Source of the DNA: Chitinophagales bacterium
GTDB lineage: Bacteria > Bacteroidota > Bacteroidia > Chitinophagales > Saprospiraceae
DNA: 64,000 nt
Direction: 5' to 3'
NCBI GenBank assembly: GCA_017303475.1
Contig: JAFLBO010000012.1
Coordinates: 1-64,000, forward strand
The notes beneath the pieces are model-generated. The model was not told the DNA's origin. It did no database searches and worked only from the letters and a program-made list of their open reading frames with translations. How positions within the stretch are numbered: the first letter of the stretch is position 1; each line of letters starts with the position of its first letter. This document shows positions 37,908-46,533 of this stretch, piece by piece. Both the position numbers and the translations under genes were made by a program.

Positions 37908-38741
37908 ATGATTCCTCTTACCAGAATCAGAACCGCCGAAGCTATTCCTTCAAAATATCATGGCAAAGGCAAACAAAGGGCTGATAAACAACTGCTGCTG
38001 GTTTGGTTAAAGAAAAAACAGAACCCGGATAAGGGATTTGCCTTCAACGACGGCTTTTGGAAGGATGCCAAAACCCAGCTAAAGCAGGAAAGTCACCACA
38101 AATGCGCCTATTGTGAAGCCAATACTGCGGTGGTAGCCCATGGCGACGTAGAACACTACCGGCCCAAAAGCAAGTACTGGTGGCTGGCCTATACCTACGA
38201 TAACTACCTGTATGCCTGCCAGATTTGCAATCAAACCTACAAAGGGGATCATTTCACCATAGCCGGCACGGAAATGCCGGAACCCGCCATTCCACCTGCG
38301 CTCACGGAAGCCCATGTGGCCAACTATATCGGACATCTATCCCCCGATCCGCTGGATGCAACCGGACACATATCTGTTCAGGTATTTGAGGCTGCTCATT
38401 ATGCAGAAAAAGCGCACCTGCTCAATCCGTATCTCGATAACCCGGTGACCTATTTTGCCTATTCGGCAGATGATGTAACGAAGGAGGTAACCTTAATTCC
38501 AACGCATCCCAACCACGCCGAAGTGGTAAAGGCAGCAGAAGAATATTACGGCATCAATCGGCCCGAACTCTTGAGCGCCCGGTATCAGGTATTCCGCACA
38601 TTCAGGGTGGTGAAACGCTCTCTGACCCGTATGACATCCGCCGATCCCGACTGGCAGGAAACCCACGATACCTACCAGGATATGCTGTCAGACGACCACC
38701 TTTTTGCCGGCATGTGTCGGTATTTTGATGGTAAAATTTGA
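37908..38741 (+). CDS. PtuB-like HNH endonuclease
   Basis: 277 residues. The HNH centre has the zinc-finger pairs CAYCE and CQICN, the catalytic VEHYRPKS and TYKGDHF (~64-120). The C-terminal half lacks recognised motifs. In Septu systems the HNH protein degrades or nicks nucleic acid when the ATPase partner senses phage; here this is inferred from the family and operon. Start ATG at 37908 lies two bases after the ATPase stop, so translation is coupled. Confidence 0.87.
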   Translation: MIPLTRIRTAEAIPSKYHGKGKQRADKQLLLVWLKKKQNPDKGFAFNDGFWKDAKTQLKQESHHKCAYCEANTAVVAHGDVEHYRPKSKYWWLAYTYDNYLYACQICNQTYKGDHFTIAGTEMPEPAIPPALTEAHVANYIGHLSPDPLDATGHISVQVFEAAHYAEKAHLLNPYLDNPVTYFAYSADDVTKEVTLIPTHPNHAEVVKAAEEYYGINRPELLSARYQVFRTFRVVKRSLTRMTSADPDWQETHDTYQDMLSDDHLFAGMCRYFDGKI

Positions 38742-38882
38742 ATGAGTCTCACACGGTCTGTCTGCCCTTCCATCCGTCACAACCTGCTGTTCGTACGCAG
38801 ATACCCGCACACGTGCATCTTTTTTTCTGTTTTAGGTTTCTGTTAGGCGGCTATATCGCCAAATAACAAAACCATTTTCAAC

Positions 38883-39308
38883 ATGAAAAAGACATTCTGT
38901 GCCCTGTTTATCCTTTCGCTCCTCACCGCCGCCTGTAAAAAAGACGAGCCCACCCCTTCGGAAATCCTGACCGCCGCCACTTGCTGGAAAATTACCCTGC
39001 TGGAAGGCTATGAATCCGGCGCAGGACTATGGCTTTCGGTGCCTGTGGAGGATTGTATCGCCGATAACTGTTTCTCCTTTAAAACAGATCAAACCTTCAG
39101 CGTAGACGAAGGCGCTGCCAAATGTGATCCGAACGACGCACAAACCAGCACTGGCGGCTGGAGCATCAGTCCCGACGGCAAACAACTTTCACTCACCGAC
39201 GATCAAAGCTCCGATACCGGCAACATTATTTCCATTGAAAAGGATAAGCTGGTGTATGAAGTCAATTTTGATCAGGAAAAAATCCGGTTTACCATGGAAA
39301 CGCGGTAG
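38883..39308 (+). CDS. Lipocalin-like lipoprotein
   Basis: 141 residues with a lipoprotein signal (lipobox LTAAC at ~14-18, then KKDEP, a common Bacteroidota export sequence). The mature part is beta-rich with four cysteines, and SFKTDQTFSV plus WSISPDGKQLSLTD resemble lipocalin-like DUF domains of Bacteroidota. Function not known. Probably on the outer membrane. Upstream 140 bases contain no promoter match that I can support. Confidence 0.8.
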   Translation: MKKTFCALFILSLLTAACKKDEPTPSEILTAATCWKITLLEGYESGAGLWLSVPVEDCIADNCFSFKTDQTFSVDEGAAKCDPNDAQTSTGGWSISPDGKQLSLTDDQSSDTGNIISIEKDKLVYEVNFDQEKIRFTMETR

Positions 39309-39412
39309 CGTTTTTTTGCCGAGGAGGTGCGGAGGTACTTAAACTGAGAGTCTCACTTGGAGTGAGACTCTCAGTTTGACACCCTCCGCGCCTCTGCGTC
39401 TCTGCGGTAAAC
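39309..39412. repeat. GAGG arms around a 17-bp palindrome
   Basis: AAACTGAGAGTCTCACT (39341-39357), TGG loop, then its exact complement (39361-39377). Outer GCCGAGGAGGTGCGGAGG and CCTCCGCGCCTCTGCG arms form a second, imperfect layer. Confidence 0.95.
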
Positions 39413-39435
39413 CCCTCCATTTTCAGGATAATGGC

Positions 39436-39443
39436 TACTTTTG
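39436..39443 (+). promoter_or_regulatory. -7 promoter box TACTTTTG
   Basis: Exact TAnnTTTG match ending five bases before ATG 39449. An in-frame ATG at 39431 lies upstream of the box and is therefore less likely to be the start. Confidence 0.5.
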
Positions 39444-39448
39444 TCCGC

Positions 39449-41464
39449 ATGCGCCAACATCCTCTTTACCGATTCCTCGCCCCGCTGATTTGCTGCCTTG
39501 CCTTGGCTGCACCACTTTCCGCTCAACACAGCATTGCCCGTGAATGGGGCGAAGCCGTATTGAAAACCATGGAAGAAGACCTGGCGCGCCCGGCCGTGCA
39601 GGCCCGCAACCTGTTCCATTTCTCCGTGGCTATGTACGATGCCTGGGCTGCTTACGATACCGTGTCACGCCCTTACCTGCTTGGTCAAACCACACCATCG
39701 GGCTTTACCTGTCCGTGCAGGAACATCCCCGTTCCGGCCGATGTGGAAGCTGCCCGAAAAGAAGCCATCAGCTTTGCCGCTTACCGGTTTCTGACCTCGC
39801 GTTACACCCACTCGCCACAGGCCTCGGGCGCCATGACGCGCTTCCGGGATATGATGACCAAACACGGGTACGACTTCCGCAACCACTCCATTGATTACAG
39901 CTCCGGTTCCCCGGCAGCTCTGGGCAATTACATTGCACAATGTGTGCTGCAATTGGGCGCTAAAGACGGCTCTCTGGAAGAAAATAATTACAACAACGCC
40001 AAATATAAACCGGCTAATGAACCCCTTACCGTTATCCAGCCGGGCATTGGCGCCCTGAACAACCCCAACAGGTGGCAACCCATCAAGGTGCGTCGGGCCC
40101 TGGATCACGACGGCTACCCTATGTTCGAATGTCGCTGCGGAGGCAAACCGTTTTGGATGCTCATTGATTCCATCGATGGTAGCGGCCGGCGCATTACCGG
40201 AACCCAAAGTTGCCAAACTCCGCATTGGGGCAAGGTGCCGCCATTTGCGTTGAAAAAAACAGACCAGAGGGTGTATGTGCAATACGGACAGGATTACCGG
40301 TTGTATCACGATCCCGGCGATGTTTTTTTGCCCAAATTAGATACTGCCAAAGGCGCCGGAAAAAGCGCTGATTATCAATGGAATTACGCTCTGGTTGCTG
40401 CCTGGTCGGGCCTGCTTTCTCCCGCCGATGGCATTCAGTGGGATATCTCTCCCGGCGCAATGGGCAATGTGGCGCGTTACCCGACCAACCTGGCAGAATT
40501 GCGGGATTTTTATCTTCTTGACACCGGGAAAGACCCCGGCACTGGACATGCCCTAAATCCGCGAACCGGACATCCGTATGCGCCAAATATGGTTCTACGG
40601 GGCGATTTTACCCGTGTAGCTGCCCGGTACTGGGCAGAAGGCCCCAATAAAGAAACCACCACGGGTAATTGGCTGACTCTGCTGCATTATGTGAGCGACC
40701 AGCCAGGGTTGGTCAAAAAAATTAACGGCAAGGGCGCCCTTGTGAACGATCTGGAATGGGATGTAAAATCTTGTTTCCTGCTCGGCGGGGCCCTGCACGA
40801 TGCCGCTATTGCAGCCTGGGGTGTGAAAGGTTGGTATGATAGCGCCCGGCCTATTACCGCACTGCGTTATATGGCCTCGCGCGGGCAATGCACAAGCGCA
40901 CAGGAGCCGTCGTACCATCCGGCAGGTATACCGCTCATACCGGGCAAGATAGAAGTGGTAAAAAAAGGCGATCCGCTGGCAGGCCCGAAAAACAAAAACC
41001 TGGGTAAAATCAAGTTTTTTGCCTGGAAAGGTCCCTATGCCGTGATAGATTCCACCACAGATATGGCTGGAACCGGCTGGATATTGGCCGAAAACTGGCA
41101 TCCATATCAGGACAAAGCATTTGTTACACCACCTTATGGCGGTTTCGTTTCGGCACATTCCGCGTTGGCTCATGCCGGTGCAGAAGCACTTAGCTGGATT
41201 ACCGGCGATCCTTATTTCCCGGGTGGATTGGGAGAATTCACGGTGAAAGCCAACAGCATGTTCCTACAGCATGAAAAAGGTCCAAGCACAGATGTAACGC
41301 TTCAATGGGCAACCTACCGCGACGCAGCAGACCAGGCTGGACTTTCCCGTATCTGGTGTGGCACCGAGACGCCTTTTGATGATATACCGGGGCGGGTAAT
41401 TGGCACAGAAGTGGGCAAGGGCGCTTGTCAGTTTGCCAGAACTTATTTTTTCAAAGGGAATTAG
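39449..41464 (+). CDS. Vanadium-dependent haloperoxidase/PAP2-like protein
   Basis: 671 residues. A signal peptide (~1-25, ending LSAQ) sends it to the periplasm or beyond. The sequence resembles haloperoxidase-like PAP2 proteins of Bacteroidota: FSVAMYDAWAAYD near the N-terminus, WYDSARPITALRYMASRG and FVSAHSALAHAGAEALSW near the end, which correspond to the Arg/His sites that hold vanadate or phosphate. It could oxidise halides or act as a phosphatase; the sequence does not distinguish these. ATG 39449 is preferred because the -7 box sits between it and the other ATG. Confidence 0.82.
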   Translation: MRQHPLYRFLAPLICCLALAAPLSAQHSIAREWGEAVLKTMEEDLARPAVQARNLFHFSVAMYDAWAAYDTVSRPYLLGQTTPSGFTCPCRNIPVPADVEAARKEAISFAAYRFLTSRYTHSPQASGAMTRFRDMMTKHGYDFRNHSIDYSSGSPAALGNYIAQCVLQLGAKDGSLEENNYNNAKYKPANEPLTVIQPGIGALNNPNRWQPIKVRRALDHDGYPMFECRCGGKPFWMLIDSIDGSGRRITGTQSCQTPHWGKVPPFALKKTDQRVYVQYGQDYRLYHDPGDVFLPKLDTAKGAGKSADYQWNYALVAAWSGLLSPADGIQWDISPGAMGNVARYPTNLAELRDFYLLDTGKDPGTGHALNPRTGHPYAPNMVLRGDFTRVAARYWAEGPNKETTTGNWLTLLHYVSDQPGLVKKINGKGALVNDLEWDVKSCFLLGGALHDAAIAAWGVKGWYDSARPITALRYMASRGQCTSAQEPSYHPAGIPLIPGKIEVVKKGDPLAGPKNKNLGKIKFFAWKGPYAVIDSTTDMAGTGWILAENWHPYQDKAFVTPPYGGFVSAHSALAHAGAEALSWITGDPYFPGGLGEFTVKANSMFLQHEKGPSTDVTLQWATYRDAADQAGLSRIWCGTETPFDDIPGRVIGTEVGKGACQFARTYFFKGN

Positions 41465-41860
41465 GGGGGAGGCATTTGAGTCATTTAGGAGGTCATTTAT
41501 GGTCATTTAGGAGGTCATTTATGGTCATTTAGGGGGTCATTTAGGAGGTCATTTATGGTCATTTAGGGGGTCATTTATTGGTCATTTAGGGGTTATTGAC
41601 GTCAATTAATCAACGTGGGTTGTCATCCAGAGCGCAGCGGAGGACCTACACAAGCCCGGTTTCCGAAATGCTTTGACTCAATGTACCCGAGTAGCCTGGC
41701 TTGTGTAGGTTCCGAGTACTCGGAATGACAACGCACGTTGATTAATTGACATCAATAACCCCTAAATGACCAATAAATGACCAATAAATGCCCCCCAAAA
41801 TGACCAATAAATTACCTCCAAAATGACCAATAAATGACCTCCCAAATTACCTCCCAAACA
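41465..41860. repeat. GGTCATTT arms around a nested TTGTCAT palindrome
   Basis: Outer arms: GGTCATTTAGGAGG repeats (41470-41590) and AAATGACC repeats (41763-41860). The inner palindrome at 41590-41762 has a near-perfect outer stem (GGGTTATTGACGTCAATTAA) and an inner stem ending ACCTACACAAGCC. Between them the two arms differ: the left has CCAGAGCGCAGCGGAGG and the right has TCCGAGTACTCGGA. Compare 57215-57372. Confidence 0.95.
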
Positions 41861-41882
41861 ACCTAAAAACATCACTTTTTAC

Positions 41883-42617
41883 ATGATACGCAATACTCTT
41901 TCTCTCTTTTTGCTGGCTTTGGGCCTGCAAAGTCTTTCTGCTCAAATTACCGATCCCAAAGCCACTGAGGTATGGAACCCTGTGCCGCGGGTTGTAACAC
42001 CCGGACAGGGAACACAGCCGCCATCTGATGCTATTGTATTGTTTGATGGCACACATTGGAAGGAATGGCAAAGTGCCAAAGACAGCTCGGCGGTGAGCTG
42101 GACTTTGCAGGATGGGGCAGGTACCGTAAAACCTGGTGGCGGCGATATCGTCACCCGGCGCAGTTTCGGCGATATGCAGTTACACCTGGAATTCCGTGAA
42201 CCATCGGTGGTAAAAGGCGAAGGTCAGGGCCGTGGCAATAGCGGCGTTTTTCTGCAAAACCGCTATGAAGTGCAAATACTGGATTGCTACGAAAACCGCA
42301 CCTATTCAAACGGTCAAACCGGCTCTGTGTACAAACAAAGCATCCCGTTAGTGAACGTTTGCCGCAAACCCGGCGAATGGCAAACTTATGATATCCTTTT
42401 CACTGCCCCTCGCTTCAATGCCGATGGCATACTCACCGCGCCTGCCCGTGTAACGGTAATCCACAACGGTGTGGTGATCCAGCTCAACACGGAAATCAAA
42501 GGTCCAACGGAATATATCGGATTGCCGGTGTATCAGGCACATGGCAAGGGCCCCATTAAACTCCAGGATCATGGGAATCTGGTTAGTTTCCGGAATGTGT
42601 GGGTACGGGAGTTGTAA
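41883..42617 (+). CDS. DUF1080 (3-keto-disaccharide hydrolase-like) secreted protein
   Basis: 244 residues with a signal peptide (~1-20, ending LSAQ). The concanavalin-like DUF1080 fold is recognised by FDGTHWKEWQS, FGDMQLHLEFR, GNSGVFLQNRYEVQILD and YIGLPVYQAHGKGPIKLQDH. Relatives act on 3-keto sugars, and most remain untested. Stands alone between repeat elements. The start is the ATG before the signal peptide. Confidence 0.9.
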   Translation: MIRNTLSLFLLALGLQSLSAQITDPKATEVWNPVPRVVTPGQGTQPPSDAIVLFDGTHWKEWQSAKDSSAVSWTLQDGAGTVKPGGGDIVTRRSFGDMQLHLEFREPSVVKGEGQGRGNSGVFLQNRYEVQILDCYENRTYSNGQTGSVYKQSIPLVNVCRKPGEWQTYDILFTAPRFNADGILTAPARVTVIHNGVVIQLNTEIKGPTEYIGLPVYQAHGKGPIKLQDHGNLVSFRNVWVREL

Positions 42618-42618
42618 G

Positions 42619-42705
42619 TGCGGGAGGCTCGGAGGATTTTAGTGACGGGGTGACTGGCAGTCACCCCGTCACTAAAATCCTCCGAGCCTCCACGGTAAAA
42701 AATCA
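42619..42705. repeat. Perfect 34-bp palindrome between convergent genes
   Basis: 42623-42656 (begins GGAGGCTCGGAGGATTTTAG) and 42658-42691 are exact complements with a single loop base. It contains the GGGGTGACT-AGTCACCCC core shared with 33273, 35631 and 60403. Confidence 0.98.
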
Positions 42706-42708
42706 ACC

Positions 42709-43320
42709 TCACTCCAATAATCCTTCCTGGTGTTTCAGGAGCTGCTTATAATGCTGCCCGTATAGTTTTTCTATATAAAAATGTATCAAAATATAGACGC
42801 CGATAGCTGCCAATACACTATACATTCCCTGTAACAATGCTGGTCTGAATGGCATTTCTTCCTGGAACATCCATGAAATGCCTGCCAATAGTACAATGGC
42901 GCTTACAGCCCAGGCGGTTTGTTTACCTAATCGGACAAATTTGCCGGTGTGGCGCACACTGATATCCAGGGCTTCTTTTACATTGGAAGCACTGCGTTGA
43001 TCCTGGCGATATAGAGAAATAAACAACGCTGTATGGCCGGAAAAAGTAATCAACACAATCAATAGCCAGACCAAAGGAGAGATATAGAAATCTATCCAAA
43101 GTGTATAAAAAAAAGCGACAGCAAGCATAAATGCTGTACTGATAATTTCTATGAGCAGGTTGCGCTTCAAACGCGCGAGGGTGGAATGGGTGCGTTGCTG
43201 CATCATGATTTGAAGATTTTGTTGGTTGATAAAGGACTCTGCATCTGCCTGTTGTTCCAATTCCTGGTTCCAGGCCGCCTTTAGATGGTCCAAATCGGGT
43301 AATTCCTTATGATTTTCCAT
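42709..43320 (-). CDS. Membrane protein next to a sigma factor (possible anti-sigma)
   Basis: 203 residues. A soluble helical N-terminus (~1-60; HKELPDLDHLKAAWNQELEQ) is followed by four membrane helices at ~60-78, ~82-100, ~133-150 and ~160-178. It overlaps the ECF sigma gene by 14 bases and follows it, so co-translation is certain in design. Anti-sigma factors are commonly encoded in this way, but it has no recognised zinc or ASD motif, so the role is inferred from position. Confidence 0.75.
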   Translation of the reverse strand: MENHKELPDLDHLKAAWNQELEQQADAESFINQQNLQIMMQQRTHSTLARLKRNLLIEIISTAFMLAVAFFYTLWIDFYISPLVWLLIVLITFSGHTALFISLYRQDQRSASNVKEALDISVRHTGKFVRLGKQTAWAVSAIVLLAGISWMFQEEMPFRPALLQGMYSVLAAIGVYILIHFYIEKLYGQHYKQLLKHQEGLLE

Positions 43321-43780
43321 ATAAAAGCAGGTTTTTGAGTTTAGATTTGATCCGATTGAGTTTTACACCAATGTGGTTTTCCGTCAATCCGGTTATTTCA
43401 GCCATATCAGCATAAGAGAGATCGTCGAGATACAACAGCATCAATGCCTTATCCGGTTCGTTCAGTTGGGCAATGGCCTGATGGAGTGCGGCAAGTTGTT
43501 CGTTTGGCTCTGGAGCAGGTGGCGGCTCCACACCGGTAAACGGGACGGTAACCACCTTGCGCTTCCGTTGTTGGGTAATGGCTACATACAGTGCTATTCT
43601 ATACGCCCAGGTGGTCCATTTAGCCGATCCATTGTACCGTGGAAAAGCCCGCCAAAGTTCCGCTACAATATCCTGAAAGAGATCGCGCGCACCTTCCGGG
43701 TCATTCCCCCGAAAAGTGCGACAGACCTTGTAGATCAGTGCTTTGTGTTGGGTAATCTGCTGTAAAAAGGCCTCCTCCAT
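43307..43780 (-). CDS. ECF-type RNA polymerase sigma factor
   Basis: 157 residues, the right size for an ECF sigma. Region 2 is at ~10-75 (DPEGARDLFQDIVAELWRAF, WTTWAYRIALYVAI) and region 4 at ~95-150 (LNEPDKALMLLYLDDLSYADMAEITGLTENHIGVKLNRIK). A helix-turn-helix in the last part binds the -35-like element. The downstream overlapping membrane protein is the likely regulator. Target genes cannot be deduced from this window. Confidence 0.93.
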   Translation of the reverse strand: MEEAFLQQITQHKALIYKVCRTFRGNDPEGARDLFQDIVAELWRAFPRYNGSAKWTTWAYRIALYVAITQQRKRKVVTVPFTGVEPPPAPEPNEQLAALHQAIAQLNEPDKALMLLYLDDLSYADMAEITGLTENHIGVKLNRIKSKLKNLLLYGKS

Positions 43781-43813
43781 GTTGATTTGATGGATGCGTT
43801 GTTTTCAGTGTAG

Positions 43814-43910
43814 GGTTTTTCTTTACCGCAGAGGTGCGGAGACGCAGAGAAATACTAGAAAACATTCCGCCTACCCTCTCCGCGCCTCTGCGCCTCTGCG
43901 GTAAGAAACC
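43814..43910. repeat. TTTACCGCAGAGG hairpin
   Basis: CTTTACCGCAGAGGTGCGG and its reverse complement near 43890-43910 bracket a 25-base centre. Same family as 4079, 20566, 45260 and 48851. Confidence 0.92.
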
Positions 43911-43972
43911 TCCACGCCTCATTATCCGCAAGTTCAGGCAGGTTTCTTACACCCAGGAAAAAAATATAGCCA

Positions 43973-44729
43973 TTACCGAATCAGCCTGCTTACCTGCCGC
44001 TCGCTTTTCAAACCCAGTTGTCGGGCCAGCTGGGCCCTGGAGAGGTCGGGATTTTTGCTTAATTCCTGCAGTCGCTCCTGGCGGAGGCGGGCAATGTATT
44101 CGCCCACGGCAATGCCGGTTTCTTTTTTAAACACACGGGTAAAATTGCGCGGACTCATATTGGCCAGGGCAGCCAACTCGGAAAGCGGGTTTTTCCGGTG
44201 CAGGTTTTCGGTGAGGTAATCCTGTACGGCGTGCACCCCGGAATGAATATGGTTTCGGTAGCTCAAAAAGATGCTCTGCTGCGATTGCTCTCCGGGCCTG
44301 CGGAAAACGCTGCTGCAAACGCTGGGTGTACTTCCAGTGCGTGGTGCAGGGCTTGCCATCCAGCAGCCCGGCCGCTCCCAGCAAAAATGCGCCCGTACAT
44401 ACAGAACAAAGCTGAGCACCTTTATTATAAGCTGATGATAACCAATGATATACGTTTACAATATCGGTATTGAGTGAGCGCTCAATCACATCCAAATCCA
44501 TGCCCGGAATAAACACATAATCGCCTTTTTCCACCCTGATTTCCGAATAATGGGGCAGGTTGGCAAACTGCAAACCCGATGCTGTGCCGGCTTTTTCCGG
44601 CGCAAAAGAACAATACCGCACTTCAAACGGCGCCTTGTAAAAAATGGCCTCGCTAAACACCTGATCCGGACCAGCCAGGTCCAGAAAATGGGTGCGCGGC
44701 GCAATGAGAAAAATGACCTGAATCGGCAT
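43973..44729 (-). pseudogene. GlxA-type regulator gene with internal deletion and frameshift
   Basis: The 5' part encodes a DJ-1/PfpI-like domain (VIFLIAPRTHFLDLAGPDQV, LCSVCTGAFLLGAAGLLDG) up to RLQQRFPQ. The 3' part, in another frame, encodes an AraC helix-turn-helix domain (VHAVQDYLTENLHRK, SELAALANMSPRNFTRVFKK). A normal GlxA-family regulator has ~55-60 more residues between these (the segment ending RRPGxQSQQS). The junction around 44300 looks like a simple deletion that also shifted the frame. The gene is therefore probably non-functional. DinB begins three bases upstream of its start. Confidence 0.87.
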
Positions 44730-44732
44730 ATC

Positions 44733-45248
44733 CTACAAACTGAAATATCGCTCCTGTATAACCCTGAAATGATGCCGCTGATGCCCCAAAATGGTAAACG
44801 CCAGCGCCAGGGGCGACATCTGCGCTTCCCAGCAAATGCCGGGCTGCAGCATTTGCGATTCGTTCAAACTCATAAAAAACTGTCGGGTAGATGCGCGCAG
44901 GGTCTTCATTTCAGCCAGGATTTCCTCCAGGTTTCTCGCAGAGGCCCCAGCATTTTCAGCCATCAGGTTTTCATCATGCCCGGGAGCTGTTTGAAACATA
45001 CCTCTGGCAAAACCCAGGGCCCGGTAGGTCATAATCCGTTCCCAATCCAGCAGATGTTGCAACACATCCGGAATAGTCCACTTACCCGGCGCATATACGT
45101 TTAGGCCTATTTCCCGACATTTTTCCCAGTCAAACGTGTCGAATTCGACTTCACTTTCCTGAAAAGCAGCGTCCAGGTCCAGATCGTCGAACAAGTTGAT
45201 GTACCGGTCAAAGTATTTGGGGGTAGGGTTGATTTGTGATTTTTTCAT
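44733..45248 (-). CDS. DinB-family protein
   Basis: 171 residues, four-helix DinB/metal-binding fold. PDVLQHLLDWERIMTYRAL holds the first His, and the last helix holds GHQRHHFRVIQ, giving the three-His metal site typical of the family. Some relatives are thiol transferases or stress-induced proteins; the substrate is unknown here. It starts downstream of a TTTACCGC repeat and precedes the broken regulator by three bases. Confidence 0.88.
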   Translation of the reverse strand: MKKSQINPTPKYFDRYINLFDDLDLDAAFQESEVEFDTFDWEKCREIGLNVYAPGKWTIPDVLQHLLDWERIMTYRALGFARGMFQTAPGHDENLMAENAGASARNLEEILAEMKTLRASTRQFFMSLNESQMLQPGICWEAQMSPLALAFTILGHQRHHFRVIQERYFSL

Positions 45249-45259
45249 GGTCTGTGTTG

Positions 45260-45397
45260 TTTTACCGCAGAGGCGCAGAGGCGCGGAGATGAGGGGTGGA
45301 GTGTTTTTTACCGCAGAGGCGCGGAGGCGCAGAGAGGGGGGGGGGGTACCGCGGAGGTGCCCCCCCCTCTGCGCCTCTGCGCCTCTGCGGTAAATAA
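45260..45397. repeat. TTTACCGCAGAGG array and hairpin
   Basis: Two or three direct units of ACCGCAGAGGCGCAGAGG (45261-45345), then the reverse complement (45368-45397). It lies between two genes of the same direction. Confidence 0.93.
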
Positions 45398-45411
45398 ACT
45401 CTCTCCACCAA

Positions 45412-46242
45412 CTACTTTTCCAAAACCAGCTCGAGCACCACCGGACAAAGGATACGGGCTTCGGGGATGGCCGTGAGTTGATTGAGTTCGTGTAGTGCCT
45501 GGGTTACCTCTTCCGGGGTAAGAAATCCTCGTTCGGCAATTTTAGGCAAGTAAATGTGTAAAAAAGAATACGGCCAGTGCCAGGTAAGCTCAGCCGGACC
45601 CGTCAACTTGGCAATGGCACGGGTATGCACCACTTTCAGCCCCACCCGGGCAGCCATGGCGGGTATATGGCGCCCTACGTCAATATCTCCAGCCTGTTCT
45701 TTCATGGAACGATAACAGGCCGAAATGGCTTTTTTCAGTGTTGGCATGGCCGGTTCTGTCTGAAATACCGACCAGTCAAAATATTCCTGGATAACGAACC
45801 TGCCACCGGGTTTGAGCGCCTGTTTTACCCGGGCTATTACCTCCTCCGGATTAGACACCCAGGCCAGCGCCCAACGCGCAAACGCGCCGTCCAGACTGTT
45901 GGCTTCCAATTGCATGGTGTCGAAAGACGCATGTTGCACCACTATATCCAATCCGTGCAGGGCCGATTGTTGCTGCAGGAACGAGACGTAATTGGCCGCA
46001 AAATCTACCCCGATCACTTTGCCGTTTTCGCCGGCCAGATAGGCCAGTTCGGTGGTGCAAAAACCGGGGCCACAACCCAGGTCGAGCAGGGTGTGCCCGT
46101 TTCGGAAGCCGGCCAGCTCCCAGCCCCGCCTTGCTTCTGCCGACCAAACCTGGTGCTGCAACCCAAGTCGGTGCAGTTCGGCGCGTTCGGTGCCAAGCAC
46201 GTACTGTTTTTCTTCAATAGCTTGATTTTCAGTGTTTTTCAT
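45412..46242 (-). CDS. SAM-dependent methyltransferase
   Basis: 276 residues, class I Rossmann methyltransferase. The SAM-binding motif I is LDLGCGPGFCTTELA (~50-64) and VIGVDFAANYVSFL is motif II. EANSLDGAFARWALAWVSNPEEV is motif IV, and PGGRFVIQEYFDW follows. No clue to the substrate. A second gene is not fused. The stop lies 15 bases after the repeat. Confidence 0.88.
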   Translation of the reverse strand: MKNTENQAIEEKQYVLGTERAELHRLGLQHQVWSAEARRGWELAGFRNGHTLLDLGCGPGFCTTELAYLAGENGKVIGVDFAANYVSFLQQQSALHGLDIVVQHASFDTMQLEANSLDGAFARWALAWVSNPEEVIARVKQALKPGGRFVIQEYFDWSVFQTEPAMPTLKKAISACYRSMKEQAGDIDVGRHIPAMAARVGLKVVHTRAIAKLTGPAELTWHWPYSFLHIYLPKIAERGFLTPEEVTQALHELNQLTAIPEARILCPVVLELVLEK

Positions 46243-46533
46243 AAAAATAGTTGTTTTCAGATGCCCAAAATAGGGGTTTCGGAAATAGCCGGCGCGATAA
46301 TCATGGCGTTTTATTCAAGTCATTTATTTGAGCGGCAAAACCTTCCACTGCCTGGCCTTTGGGCATGAAGGGGTACAGCCAGAACAGGCAACAGGAAGAA
46401 TCGGGACAACCCAATGGCTATCCGGATATTTAGGGAGAACCGGGTAAACCTTATATTCTGCGTCATAATGGCAGCAAAGGTGCGCCGTATTCAACAGTGT
46501 TTCGGGCCATTTACCGGACAGATCGGGCCATCC

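Noticed and set aside
36652..38741. Retron encoding PtuAB-type effectors
   Set aside because: No reverse transcriptase motif (Y-x-D-D) and no msr/msd-like inverted repeat region in the flanking sequence.
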